Assembly (NCBI GenBank): GCA_014804265.1
Contig: JAAVAC010000056.1
Location: 1 to 57,114 of the forward strand
DNA from: Lachnospiraceae bacterium
GTDB lineage: Bacteria; Bacillota; Clostridia; Lachnospirales; Lachnospiraceae
Reading direction: 5' to 3'
Length of the DNA stretch: 57,114 nt
Positions 17,774 through 26,373 of this stretch are shown piece by piece. The notes below the pieces were generated by a model. It did not search any database and was not told the DNA's origin. It worked only from the letters and a program-made list of their open reading frames with translations. Numbering within the stretch: the first letter of the stretch is position 1; the number at the start of each line of letters is the position of its first letter. The position numbers and the translations under genes were made by a program.

Positions 17774-18043
17774 ATGAAAATGGAGGAAATCTGGGGTGGC
17801 TGTGCTATTATTCTGGTATGTATGTTAGTGCTTGCCATTCTGTTTTTTAAAAATAAACTTGAGGTCATCATGGGATTTTTTATGCGGGGAGTCATTGGCG
17901 CACTTGCCATATACGGCATGAATCAGCTGCTTTTATCCTTTGGCATTACCCAAGGCGTAGGTATCAATCCCCTTACCCTATTGACAAGCGCAATCCTAGG
18001 AATACCGGGGGTTTGCGTCCTGTTTGTTATTATATTTATATGA
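17774..18043 (+). CDS. bofA: BofA family pro-sigma-K processing inhibitor
   Basis: An 89-residue membrane protein with two or three hydrophobic segments and the C-terminal family motif VGINPLTLLTSAILGIPGV. In Bacillus, BofA is in the outer forespore membrane and holds the SpoIVFB protease inactive until sigma-K is needed. The start ATG follows GAAAAGGTGGAGAAAT. The adjacent reversed yaaL supports the assignment. It points to a spore-former, though BofA homologues also occur in Clostridia whose sigma-K control differs. Confidence 0.85.
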   Translation: MKMEEIWGGCAIILVCMLVLAILFFKNKLEVIMGFFMRGVIGALAIYGMNQLLLSFGITQGVGINPLTLLTSAILGIPGVCVLFVIIFI

Positions 18044-18089
18044 TTTATTGTGACATTTTCACAAAAAAAATATTTTTTCAAAAAAACTA

Positions 18090-18118
18090 TGGACAAGTAA
18101 AATAAGATGCTTTATAAT
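18090..18118 (+). promoter_or_regulatory. Promoter of the Tad pilus operon
   Basis: TGGACA (18090-18095), 17 bases, TATAAT (18113-18118). It is the only good promoter seen before the run of tightly packed pilus genes. Confidence 0.7.
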
Positions 18119-18172
18119 CCATTTTACAAGTCAGTTGAATGACAGATTACATATTACACAGACATATCTATT

Positions 18173-18778
18173 GTGTTAAATCAATTCATCCATTTCCAAT
18201 GGATGTCCATTTCGGACAACTTTCCCAAGACAGATACTTATGAAAAGGAGGAATGGCACATTTACTGTTTTATATGCTGTTTTTTATTGATAGCCATGAT
18301 TATGGATCTATGCTGCTATCGGATAAAAAACCAGATTATCTTATGTGGATTTCTAATAGGAATAGGAATACTCTTTTACGAGAAAAATATACAGGCATTG
18401 AAACAGGGAGTTTTTCATGTATTGCTGCTGTTCATATGTTTCCTTCCGGTTTTTGCCCTTCAGGTCATAGGAGCGGCAGATGTAAAGCTGTTTTTACTGA
18501 TTGGTCTGCTGACAGGCATAAAACCTGCCCTGTTCTGTATTATAGTTTCTTTTCTGATTGGGGCCTTCTACAGCCTTATGCAAATGCTCTATTACAAGAA
18601 TCTGTTTCAAAGGCTTTCCTATTTTCTTAAGTACATCAAACATGTTCTGATTACCCATCAAATTCAACCATATCATAAACAACCGCCTGATAAAAAGGCA
18701 GTGATTCATTTTACGATTCCCATATTTTTAAGCTTTTGTATTTATTGGATTGGAGGTGCCCCATGGATGCCCTTTTAG
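18173..18778 (+). CDS. Prepilin peptidase, A24 family (TadV/CpaA-like)
   Basis: A polytopic membrane protein of up to 201 residues. It belongs to the A24 aspartyl prepilin peptidases, which cut the leader of Flp/TadE-type pilins. The two catalytic aspartates are probably in AMIMDLCCYRIKN and in the G-x-x-D-V-K motif GAADVKLFL; the second glycine of the usual GxGD is alanine here. The start is uncertain: the frame is open from GTG 18173, but no good ribosome binding site precedes it, and ATG 18203 is an alternative. A good site (AAGGAGGA at about 18245) precedes an ATG in another frame, which I regard as coincidence. It overlaps the next gene by 16 bases. Confidence 0.75.
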   Translation: MLNQFIHFQWMSISDNFPKTDTYEKEEWHIYCFICCFLLIAMIMDLCCYRIKNQIILCGFLIGIGILFYEKNIQALKQGVFHVLLLFICFLPVFALQVIGAADVKLFLLIGLLTGIKPALFCIIVSFLIGAFYSLMQMLYYKNLFQRLSYFLKYIKHVLITHQIQPYHKQPPDKKAVIHFTIPIFLSFCIYWIGGAPWMPF

Positions 18779-19764
18779 CAATTTGCGACTATGAAAGAAA
18801 ATATGTATATAAATTAGCCAAATATCTGTCAGGAAAGAAGCAGTTTCCCTTTCGGGTCATGGCATTTGACAACTTAGAAAAGCTTGCAGCTTTTTCAAAA
18901 GAGAATCCCATAGAAATCCTGCTCATAGGAGAAGGCATGGAAGAAAGTTCCCTTACCGGCTCAGGAATCGGGCAGATCTTTTACTTATGTGAGGAAAATC
19001 AGGAAGATGAAGAGGAACACCCCTTTATACATAAATATCAGTCAGGCACCGCCATTATGAAAAGAATCATAGCGCTTTACGCAGAAGGAGAAAGCCAAAA
19101 GGCAATGCCCATAGCAGGAAACGGAAAAAAGAATATGGAAATCATAGGTGTCTACAGTCCTATCGGAAGATGCCTGCAGACATCCTTTTCCTTGATTTTA
19201 GGACAGATTCTGGCAAAGAAAAAAAGGTGCCTGTACTTGAATTTTGAAGCTTATTCCGGATTTTCCATGCTTTTAGAAAAGGAATTCCATCATGATTTTA
19301 TGGATTTGATGTACTTTTTAAAGGAAGGAAGCGGGAAGTTCGTATACAAGTTAGCCAGCATGGTAGATTCCATCGGTAGCCTGGATTTCATCCCTCCTGC
19401 CGTCTCCTTTTTGGACATATTGGAAATGGAAGGGGAAAAATGGCAGCTATTATTAGACGAACTGGAAAGAAGCACCGATTATGAGGTGGTGATTCTGGAT
19501 CTGTCGGACCATGTGCGGGGACTGTTTGAAATTCTGGAAAGATGCAACAGAATTTATACCATTACCAAGCAGGATGGAATGGCCTTGGCCAAAATAGACC
19601 AATACGAAAAGCTGCTGACCTATATGAAAAAAGATGAGCTTTTGAAAAAAACCATTACCTGCAAGATTCCGGTATTCAAGCAGGTGCCCTATAGGATGAT
19701 ATATTTGTCCCATAGCCAGTTGGCGGATTACGTAAAAAATCTCTTAAAGGAACAAGAAAGATGA
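18763..19764 (+). CDS. TadZ/CpaE-like pilus localisation ATPase
   Basis: A 333-residue protein with an N-terminal receiver-like domain (about 1-100) and a MinD/ParA-like domain. In TadZ proteins this layout directs the Tad secretion system to its site on the membrane. The expected P-loop position reads VYSPIGRCLQTSFS, which lacks the lysines of the deviant Walker A motif, so it may not hydrolyse ATP. YEVVILDLSDHVRG is the Walker B region. I chose ATG 18763 after TTGGAGGTGCCCC. Its end overlaps the start of tadA by four bases (ATGA), which indicates translational coupling. Confidence 0.75.
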   Translation: MDALLAICDYERKYVYKLAKYLSGKKQFPFRVMAFDNLEKLAAFSKENPIEILLIGEGMEESSLTGSGIGQIFYLCEENQEDEEEHPFIHKYQSGTAIMKRIIALYAEGESQKAMPIAGNGKKNMEIIGVYSPIGRCLQTSFSLILGQILAKKKRCLYLNFEAYSGFSMLLEKEFHHDFMDLMYFLKEGSGKFVYKLASMVDSIGSLDFIPPAVSFLDILEMEGEKWQLLLDELERSTDYEVVILDLSDHVRGLFEILERCNRIYTITKQDGMALAKIDQYEKLLTYMKKDELLKKTITCKIPVFKQVPYRMIYLSHSQLADYVKNLLKEQER

Positions 19765-21008
19765 GTGGAGAACAAGAAAACCGTTATGAAGCAATAAAAA
19801 AAGAATTAAAGGCAGAGCTATTTCAGGCAATCGACTTTTCCAGAGAGGTAAAAGATGAAGAAATCCGGGAGCTGATAGATGAAAAGATTATGAGCCTTGG
19901 GCGTGAAGACTATATTCCTCTTGCAGAAAAAAAACGATTGGGAAAAGAATTATTTTTTTCCATAAGAAAGCTGGATATTTTACAGGAGCTTATTGAAGAT
20001 GAGGAAATAACGGAAATCATGGTAAACGGGCCTGAACGAATTTTTTTGGAAAAAGGCGGCAGGATTTATCAATGGGAAAACAAATTTGAATCCAAAGATA
20101 AACTGGAAGATGTGATTCAGCAGATTGTAGCCAAATCCAACCGGATTGTAAATGAAACCAATCCCATTGTGGATGCCAGGCTGGAAAACGGATCAAGAGT
20201 CAATGTGGTACTTGCGCCGGTAGCATTGAATGGCCCCATTCTTACGATCCGAAGATTTCCGGATCATCCTCTTACTATGGAAGATTTGATTCGGATGGGC
20301 TCCATTACAGAGGAAGCAACCGATTTTTTGAAATGCCTGGTGGCAGCAGGCTATAACATCTTCATAAGCGGTGGGACAGGAAGCGGAAAGACAACATTTC
20401 TAAATGTATTATCCGGATTCATTCCAAAGGAAGAGCGGATCATTACAATTGAGGATAGTGCAGAGCTTCAGCTTTCCGGCATTCCCAATCTGGTGTCCAT
20501 GGAAACAAGAAATGCCAACGTGGAAGGCTGTCAGGAAATTACAATCAGAGATTTGATCAGGACTTCGCTAAGGATGCGGCCGGACCGGATCATCGTAGGA
20601 GAAGTAAGGGGAGGAGAAGCCCTTGACTTATTACAGGCATTGAATACTGGACATGACGGAAGTCTGTCTACCGGACACAGCAATAGCTCAAGGGATATGT
20701 TGAGCCGGTTAGAGACCATGGTTTTAATGGGAATGGAGCTTCCCCTGCCTGCTATCAGACGGCAGATTGCTTCCGGCATAGACATCATCATACATCTGGG
20801 ACGGCTGAGGGATCATGCCAGAAAGGTTTTAGAAATTGTGGAAGTAACAGGCTTTGAGCAGGGAGAGATTCTGACAGCCCCCCTTTACCATTTTAAAGAA
20901 GAATTTGACAAGGCAGAGGGACCGGTAAAGGGATCCTTAGTAAAGACAGGAAAACTAATGCACAGAGATAAGCTGATATTTGCAGGGATGGGAACCTGCA
21001 TAGAGTAA
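19761..21008 (+). CDS. tadA: Tad pilus assembly ATPase TadA/CpaF
   Basis: A 415-residue secretion ATPase of the CpaF/TadA group that powers Flp pilus assembly. It has an N-terminal domain (ITEIMVNGPERIFLEKGG), Walker A SGGTGSGKTTFLN (about 211), the Asp box ITIEDSAELQL, Walker B DRIIVGEVRGGEALDLLQA, and the His box GHDGSLSTGHSNS. A short extension follows the catalytic domain. It is a cytoplasmic hexamer acting on TadB/TadC in the membrane. The start overlaps the tadZ end. Confidence 0.92.
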   Translation: MSGEQENRYEAIKKELKAELFQAIDFSREVKDEEIRELIDEKIMSLGREDYIPLAEKKRLGKELFFSIRKLDILQELIEDEEITEIMVNGPERIFLEKGGRIYQWENKFESKDKLEDVIQQIVAKSNRIVNETNPIVDARLENGSRVNVVLAPVALNGPILTIRRFPDHPLTMEDLIRMGSITEEATDFLKCLVAAGYNIFISGGTGSGKTTFLNVLSGFIPKEERIITIEDSAELQLSGIPNLVSMETRNANVEGCQEITIRDLIRTSLRMRPDRIIVGEVRGGEALDLLQALNTGHDGSLSTGHSNSSRDMLSRLETMVLMGMELPLPAIRRQIASGIDIIIHLGRLRDHARKVLEIVEVTGFEQGEILTAPLYHFKEEFDKAEGPVKGSLVKTGKLMHRDKLIFAGMGTCIE

Positions 21009-21020
21009 AGGAGCAGACAT

Positions 21021-21809
21021 ATGACAAGAAAGTATCATGGGAAAAAACAAAAGAGTCTTGGGAGGAATTCATATGGTTTTTCTAATCAAAATACGAACCG
21101 ATATGCGCTCTTAAAAGATATGGTTGTTGGATCGGCAATTCTTTTGTGCATTAGTTATTTCTTTTATCATTCCTTTATTCCCCTGATCTTCTTATGGCCC
21201 CTTTTAATAGTTTATCGAAGGCTTTGTGAAATAGAGAGAGAGCATTTAAGAAGGCAGAAACTAAGTTTAGAGTTCAAGGATGGCATCTTAGCGGTTTCTG
21301 CTGCCTTAAAGGCTGGGTATTCCATAGAAAATGCCTTTTATGAAGCATATAATGACTTATGCCATTTATATAAGCCCGAAGATATGATCATACAGGAGTT
21401 TTTATATATCAACAGGCAGCTGAAAAACAATATGGTATTAGAATCCCTTCTTTTGGATTTTGCAGACCGAAGCCAGGTAGAAGAAATCAGGGATTTTGCC
21501 GAAGTATTTTCCATTGCAAAACGCAGCGGAGGAAACCTGAATAAGATGATAGAGCATACAGCCCTGTTAATCAGCGAAAAGATTCAGGTAAAAAGAGATA
21601 TCCAGACGATTCTGGCAGCCAGGCAGTTTGAACAGAAGGTCATGAATCTGGTGCCGCTATTCATTTTGTTTTATATCGGCATTACTTCTCCGGGGTTTTT
21701 TAATCCCATGTATGGAAATCCGGGAGGCATCTGTATTATGACAATCTGTCTGCTTATTTACTTTGCAGCCTTTCTCTTATCGAAAAAGATAGTAACAATT
21801 GAAATATAG
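21021..21809 (+). CDS. tadB: Tad inner-membrane platform protein TadB-like
   Basis: A 262-residue protein with an N-terminal pair of hydrophobic segments (about 35-70), then a type II secretion F-domain (FKDGILAVSAALKAGYSIEN; EVFSIAKRSGGNLNKMIEHT), and two C-terminal membrane segments. It matches TadB, half of the membrane platform that the TadA ATPase works on. It lies 12 bases after tadA; the start ATG follows AAAGGAGCAGACAT. Confidence 0.85.
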   Translation: MTRKYHGKKQKSLGRNSYGFSNQNTNRYALLKDMVVGSAILLCISYFFYHSFIPLIFLWPLLIVYRRLCEIEREHLRRQKLSLEFKDGILAVSAALKAGYSIENAFYEAYNDLCHLYKPEDMIIQEFLYINRQLKNNMVLESLLLDFADRSQVEEIRDFAEVFSIAKRSGGNLNKMIEHTALLISEKIQVKRDIQTILAARQFEQKVMNLVPLFILFYIGITSPGFFNPMYGNPGGICIMTICLLIYFAAFLLSKKIVTIEI

Positions 21810-21821
21810 GAGCAAAAAACC

Positions 21822-23237
21822 ATGATATTAAGTGTTATCTTATTTGCAATATATTTGTTTCTTTTTTTCCAGGGCAGAAAAGAGCCGGATAAGAACCTGT
21901 TCATGAAATCGGCAGGGTATCTGATAAACAAGTCCCCCATCAAAGAAATCAGCCGGGAATCTGTCAGGGAAAATTTGAAACTCTTACACCCCTTAAAGGC
22001 CGTTGATGAACAGGTGAGAGCCTATTATCAGCAAAAGCTGTCTTTTGTGCTTACCGTTGTGTTTTTAGGAAACTGTCTTGTGCTTCTTGCAGGAGTGAGT
22101 AATTGGCAGACTACAAATTTAAATGACAATAGGATTACAAGAGGCTCCCATGGAGAACAGGAACGGTATGTAAAGCTTTTAGCGGCCATAGGGGAAAGTA
22201 AGAGAGAACTGGTGCTGCAGATAGCACCGGTAAAATATGATCAGGCTCAAATTGAAAAGATATTTGCTGAAATAGAAGAAGAAATAAAAAAAGAAATGCT
22301 TCTGGAAAATGAAAGCTTCGACCAGGTAAGAAGCAACCTGTATTTTCCAGAGACCATAAAAGGATATCCGGTGGAAATAGACTATGCAACAGATCATTAT
22401 GATTATGTGGATGCCACGGGAAAAGTAAATAATGAAGCATTGACAGAGCCCCTCATGGTAGTGGTAGAGGTAACTCTTTCCTATGACCAATACAGCAGGC
22501 AGTTTTCGGTTCCCTTTACCCTTTATCCAAAGGAATATACGGAAGAAGAAGCATTGTTTCGGGAGGTGGAGCAGCTTATTAAGGAGTGGGATAAAAAGCA
22601 GGAAACAAAGGATGAACTGACTCTGCCAAAAGAAATAGGCAGCGAGAAAATCGTATATCGGGAAATAAAGGAACAACATGAACTGCCCTTATTTTTCCTG
22701 GTAATCGGTGCAGGCATTCTTTTGTATTTCCTAAAAGACAGGGAATTAAGCAAAGCCGTGGAGAAGAGGAAACGAACGCTGCAGCTGGAATACCCGGAAT
22801 TCATCAGTAAATTTACGTTGCTGGCTGGTGCGGGAATGCCAATAAAATCCGCATTGAAAAAACTGGCCATGGATTACAGGGCCGATCGGAAATCCGGCAT
22901 GGGAAAAAATATTACCTGCGAAGAACTGCTGATAACCGTTTATGAAATGGAAAGCGGGGTATTAGAGGAAGATGCCTATGACCATTTTGGAAAAAGGTGT
23001 GAGATTCCTGCCTATATAAAGTTCAGCGGGCTATTGATTCAAAATAGAAAAAAAGGCTCTAAAGATATGTTTTCCTTATTGGAAACGGAAGTAAGAGAAG
23101 CCTTTGAAGAAAGAAAAAGCAATGGAAGGAGATTAGGAGAGGAAGCAGGAACAAAACTTCTCTTACCTATGATGCTTATGCTTGGAATCGTTATGATTCT
23201 GATTATCATCCCGGCATTTCTCTCTTATCAAATATAA
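21822..23237 (+). CDS. TadC-like platform protein with a large extracytoplasmic insert
   Basis: A 471-residue protein. Its C-terminal third is an F-domain (YPEFISKFTLLAGAGMPIKS; KFSGLLIQNRKKGSKDMFSL) with a final membrane helix ending IIIPAFLSYQI. The N-terminal part has a membrane segment, then about 200 hydrophilic residues (about 105-285) between two hydrophobic helices, which probably lie outside the membrane. Ordinary TadC proteins are about 300 residues, so this insert is an enlargement. It starts 12 bases after tadB with AGGAGCAAAAAACC upstream. Confidence 0.78.
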   Translation: MILSVILFAIYLFLFFQGRKEPDKNLFMKSAGYLINKSPIKEISRESVRENLKLLHPLKAVDEQVRAYYQQKLSFVLTVVFLGNCLVLLAGVSNWQTTNLNDNRITRGSHGEQERYVKLLAAIGESKRELVLQIAPVKYDQAQIEKIFAEIEEEIKKEMLLENESFDQVRSNLYFPETIKGYPVEIDYATDHYDYVDATGKVNNEALTEPLMVVVEVTLSYDQYSRQFSVPFTLYPKEYTEEEALFREVEQLIKEWDKKQETKDELTLPKEIGSEKIVYREIKEQHELPLFFLVIGAGILLYFLKDRELSKAVEKRKRTLQLEYPEFISKFTLLAGAGMPIKSALKKLAMDYRADRKSGMGKNITCEELLITVYEMESGVLEEDAYDHFGKRCEIPAYIKFSGLLIQNRKKGSKDMFSLLETEVREAFEERKSNGRRLGEEAGTKLLLPMMLMLGIVMILIIIPAFLSYQI

Positions 23238-23261
23238 GGAAAAAAGAAAGGAGAAACGATT

Positions 23262-23444
23262 ATGAAAGTATTTCGTGTACTAAAAAAATTCTGGTATGGG
23301 GAGGAGGGAATCGGGACAGTTGAGCTGATACTTATTTTAGTTGTCTTGATTGGGCTTGTGATTATCTTTAAAAAGCAGTTGACAGATCTGGTAAATAGTA
23401 TTTTTAAGACAATTACGTCCAAAAGCAACAGCATTACAAACTAA
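23262..23444 (+). CDS. flp: Flp1-like type IVb pilin
   Basis: A 60-residue pilin precursor: a short basic leader, GEEGIGTVELILILVVLIGL with the usual glutamate five residues into the hydrophobic segment, and a short polar tail. Cleavage is expected just before the hydrophobic stretch, by one of the two A24 peptidases of the operon. Being abundant, it is probably the main pilus subunit. The start ATG follows AAAGGAGAAACGATT. Confidence 0.85.
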   Translation: MKVFRVLKKFWYGEEGIGTVELILILVVLIGLVIIFKKQLTDLVNSIFKTITSKSNSITN

Positions 23445-23471
23445 TTTCTATCATTGAAAGGAGAAACAATC

Positions 23472-24938
23472 ATGGGAAAAGGTCTTATTGCGAAAAAAGG
23501 TTCTGTCACCATATATTTAGCCCTTACCTTGTCGGTAATGCTGTCATTGTTTTTGACTTTAATAGAAGGTGCAAGAACAAGTGCTATCCGTATGCAGTCG
23601 GAATGTGCCATGGATTTAAGTCTGTATTCGGTCTTTGCCGAATACAATCGGGAGCTTTTGGAACAATATGACCTTTTCTTTATAGATACTTCTTACGGAA
23701 GCGAAAACTGTGCCATTGAAAATACGGCAGAGCATCTAAGAGGATATATGGCAGACAATACGGAGCAGGATCTGGGAATTGCCAATGGTATGGTGAGGGA
23801 TTTGCTTGCCCTGAAGGTGGAGGAGACACAGATAGGTGAATTTACTCTGGCCACGGATGAACAGGGAGAAGTGTTTAGAAGACAGGCGGTCTCGTATATG
23901 AAGGATAAATACGGGCTGTCCTACATAAAGGAATTGAAAAAGAATCTGGAGCAGGCAGCAGATGCCGATTTACTGGAAAGGGATATTACCGGGGAAAGAA
24001 AGGCAAACCAGAAGGCAATTGATGATACCGAGCTTCCGAAAAAAAAGGTAGGAGAGGATGAATGGGAAGAAATTCCCTTGGAAAATCCGGCAGATGAAGT
24101 AAATGCAACCCGAAACAAAGGGGTTTTAGCACTGGTAACGGACAAGGATGCAGTTCTTTCCAATGAGACCATTGTAAAGGAAAATTATATTTCCCATCGA
24201 AAAAGAAGTACAGGCTCCGGTTTATTGGAACGGAAAGGCTGTACTGCCACAGATGAATTGTTTTTTTACGGATATCTTCTGGATAAGTTTGGAACTTATA
24301 CAAATCCTTTGGAGAAGAGCAGGTTGAAATATCAGGTGGAATATTTGTTAGCCGGTAAAGAAAATGATATGGATAACTTAAAATGGGTAGTAAACAGGCT
24401 GTTATTGATACGGGAAACGGCAAATGTGGTCTATTTATTTTCCAATGAAAGAAAAATGGCGGAAGCAGAGGCATTAGCGCTTACCTTATCAGCAGTGATA
24501 CAGCTGCCGGAACTGGCAAAGCTGGTACAGGTGGCACTGATATTTGCCTGGGCGTATGCGGAAAGTGTCTATGATGTAAAACAACTTTTGGCAGGCAGGA
24601 GGGTGCCTCTTATCAAAACGGATGAAACATGGCATTTTGGTCTGGAGGGAATGCTCTCTTATGAGAAGGGTCTTGAGGATTCCCAGGATGGATCAGAGGA
24701 ACATGCATCAGAAGAGGGACTGGCTTATGAAGACTATCTTATGGTACTTCTAACCGTTGTCAACAAGGAAACAAGAACATTCCGGGCCATGGATCTAATA
24801 GAAATGGATCTTAGGAAAACCGTTGGAAATGAAACATTCCGTATGGATGGCTGTGTGGATTATATAGAAGCCACTGCTGTCATATCCAGCAGATTTGGCT
24901 ATCACTGTGATATTACAAGAGATTATTACTATTTTTAA
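23472..24938 (+). CDS. DUF5702 protein of the Tad locus
   Basis: A 488-residue protein with an N-terminal hydrophobic, pilin-like segment (KKGSVTIYLALTLSVMLSLF) followed by EGARTSAIRMQSECAMDLSLY, the signature I know for DUF5702. The long remainder is hydrophilic and probably extracellular, apart from a mildly hydrophobic stretch near residue 340-370. The position right after the Flp pilin suggests a large minor pilin or TadG-like anchor. I chose ATG 23472 behind GAAAGGAGAAACAATC. Confidence 0.75.
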   Translation: MGKGLIAKKGSVTIYLALTLSVMLSLFLTLIEGARTSAIRMQSECAMDLSLYSVFAEYNRELLEQYDLFFIDTSYGSENCAIENTAEHLRGYMADNTEQDLGIANGMVRDLLALKVEETQIGEFTLATDEQGEVFRRQAVSYMKDKYGLSYIKELKKNLEQAADADLLERDITGERKANQKAIDDTELPKKKVGEDEWEEIPLENPADEVNATRNKGVLALVTDKDAVLSNETIVKENYISHRKRSTGSGLLERKGCTATDELFFYGYLLDKFGTYTNPLEKSRLKYQVEYLLAGKENDMDNLKWVVNRLLLIRETANVVYLFSNERKMAEAEALALTLSAVIQLPELAKLVQVALIFAWAYAESVYDVKQLLAGRRVPLIKTDETWHFGLEGMLSYEKGLEDSQDGSEEHASEEGLAYEDYLMVLLTVVNKETRTFRAMDLIEMDLRKTVGNETFRMDGCVDYIEATAVISSRFGYHCDITRDYYYF

Positions 24939-24957
24939 GAAAGGAAGGGGTCGGGGG

Positions 24958-25875
24958 ATGTTCTTCTTGGAAATTTCTAAAATTACCATAATATGCACAT
25001 CAAATTTAAAGAAAGGTTATGCTCTCCGTACAAGTCCAAAAAAATCAAACTTATTTCCAAGGAGAACGTCCCCCGGCATCTTGCAAAGTCCACAGGGAAG
25101 TATTACCATTGAAGCTTCTTTAGCAATACCGCTGTTTTTATTTTTTGTTATTAATTTATGTTCTATGTTTGATATTCTTGCAATTCATATTCATTTAGAA
25201 GGCGCTCTTCACCAGACGGCAAAGGAAATGGCGGTATATGGCCATGCCATGGACCGGGTGGACCAAAAGGAAATCCTCTCTTCCCTGGCAGGCTCAGTTG
25301 CTTTTAGCGAAACGTATGTCAGGCAGCAGGTAAATCAAATAGTGGGGAGGGAGTATCTGGACAATTCCTGCATAAAAAACGGAAGCAGTGGAATCAGCTA
25401 TAGCTTCAGCAGGATTATGAAGGATGACAGAATTGAATTAGTAGCTGTCTACCGGGTGGAGCCCAAAATACCTTATATTGGATTTAAGGGTTTTTCCATG
25501 GTTACAAGGTGTAAGGTAAGAGCGTTTACCGGATATGACAATGGCGGAACGGATGAAAAGGAAACAGGAGAACAGATCGTATATATTACAGAAACAGGAA
25601 AGGTTTATCATTTTAGCAGAAACTGTACCCATTTAAAGCTTTCTATTTCAAGAGTAAATTATAAAGATATCAGGAAGCTTAGGAATGAAGGAGGAGAAAA
25701 GTACAGGCCTTGTGAGAAATGCGGAGAGAATCCGGATGGCATTGTTTATATTACAAAGGAAGGCAATCGTTATCACAGGACTGTCAGCTGTTCCGGACTA
25801 AAAAGAACAATTGATGCAGTGCCTATAAGCAAAGTAGGGAACAGGGGAGCCTGCAGCCGATGTGGCGGCCGGTAA
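24958..25875 (+). CDS. TadE-like pseudopilin with two C-terminal Ada-type zinc modules
   Basis: A protein of 305 residues. After about 50 residues comes a TadE-like hydrophobic segment (GSITIEASLAIPLFLFFVIN) and an extracytoplasmic region. The last 100 residues contain two copies of a small cysteine/histidine module. Copy 1 is VYITETGKVYHFSRNCTHLK followed by PCEKCG; copy 2 is VYITKEGNRYHRTVSCSGLK followed by CSRCGG. This pattern resembles the Ada-like metal-binding modules found at the ends of secreted nucleases. A fusion with TadE is unusual and might give the pilus a metal- or ligand-binding tip; that is inference. The start ATG 24958 follows AAAGGAAGGGGTCGGG. Confidence 0.72.
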   Translation: MFFLEISKITIICTSNLKKGYALRTSPKKSNLFPRRTSPGILQSPQGSITIEASLAIPLFLFFVINLCSMFDILAIHIHLEGALHQTAKEMAVYGHAMDRVDQKEILSSLAGSVAFSETYVRQQVNQIVGREYLDNSCIKNGSSGISYSFSRIMKDDRIELVAVYRVEPKIPYIGFKGFSMVTRCKVRAFTGYDNGGTDEKETGEQIVYITETGKVYHFSRNCTHLKLSISRVNYKDIRKLRNEGGEKYRPCEKCGENPDGIVYITKEGNRYHRTVSCSGLKRTIDAVPISKVGNRGACSRCGGR

Positions 25876-25906
25876 AATGGAAAACCGTAAGAAAGGAATC
25901 AGTCAA

Positions 25907-26338
25907 ATGGAAGAACTTATAAATATGACGTTAATCATGGCATTATTGGGAATCTGCTCTTATTATGACGTAAAGGAAAAGAAAATACCGGTTTTTCCAA
26001 TGGTTCTATCCATTGGAATTCACTTGATTTTTTCCTTCTACCAAAAAAATATTTCAACAGAGGGGGTTGTGGCAGCTCTGCTTTTAGGAGCAGGATTCTG
26101 CTTATTGTCCCTGTTTTCTAAAGGAGCTTTGGGAATGGGAGATGGACTGTTAGCAGCAGTCTGCGGAGTAAGCCTTGGGTTTTACAAGACATTAGCGCTG
26201 TTTTTCTATGGATTTTTTTTTGCAGGACTAGTCGGATTTCTGTTTCTGATCAGAGGGAAAAAAAGCAGAAAGGAAGAAATGCCTCTTGTTCCGTTTTTGT
26301 ATCTGGTATATGGAGGCATGTGCTTTCTGGAATTATAA
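25907..26338 (+). CDS. Second A24 prepilin peptidase
   Basis: A 143-residue polytopic membrane protein with the first catalytic aspartate in SYYDVKEKKIP and the second in GMGDGLLAA, the true GxGD motif of A24 peptidases. It is a short, TadV-sized enzyme without a methylase domain. The operon therefore carries two such peptidases, possibly one for Flp and one for the TadE-like proteins. ATG 25907 is preferred (GAAAGGAATCAGTCAA upstream); an in-frame ATG at 25877 has no clear binding site. Confidence 0.8.
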   Translation: MEELINMTLIMALLGICSYYDVKEKKIPVFPMVLSIGIHLIFSFYQKNISTEGVVAALLLGAGFCLLSLFSKGALGMGDGLLAAVCGVSLGFYKTLALFFYGFFFAGLVGFLFLIRGKKSRKEEMPLVPFLYLVYGGMCFLEL

Positions 26339-26373
26339 GCAGCATATTTCGGGCTTTTTGGAAAGGAGCAAAA

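Noticed and set aside
18253-18630. Forward 125-residue frame with a good AAGGAGGA site
   Set aside because: It overlaps the prepilin peptidase in another frame, and its product lacks any family resemblance, whereas the overlapping frame has both catalytic aspartates.
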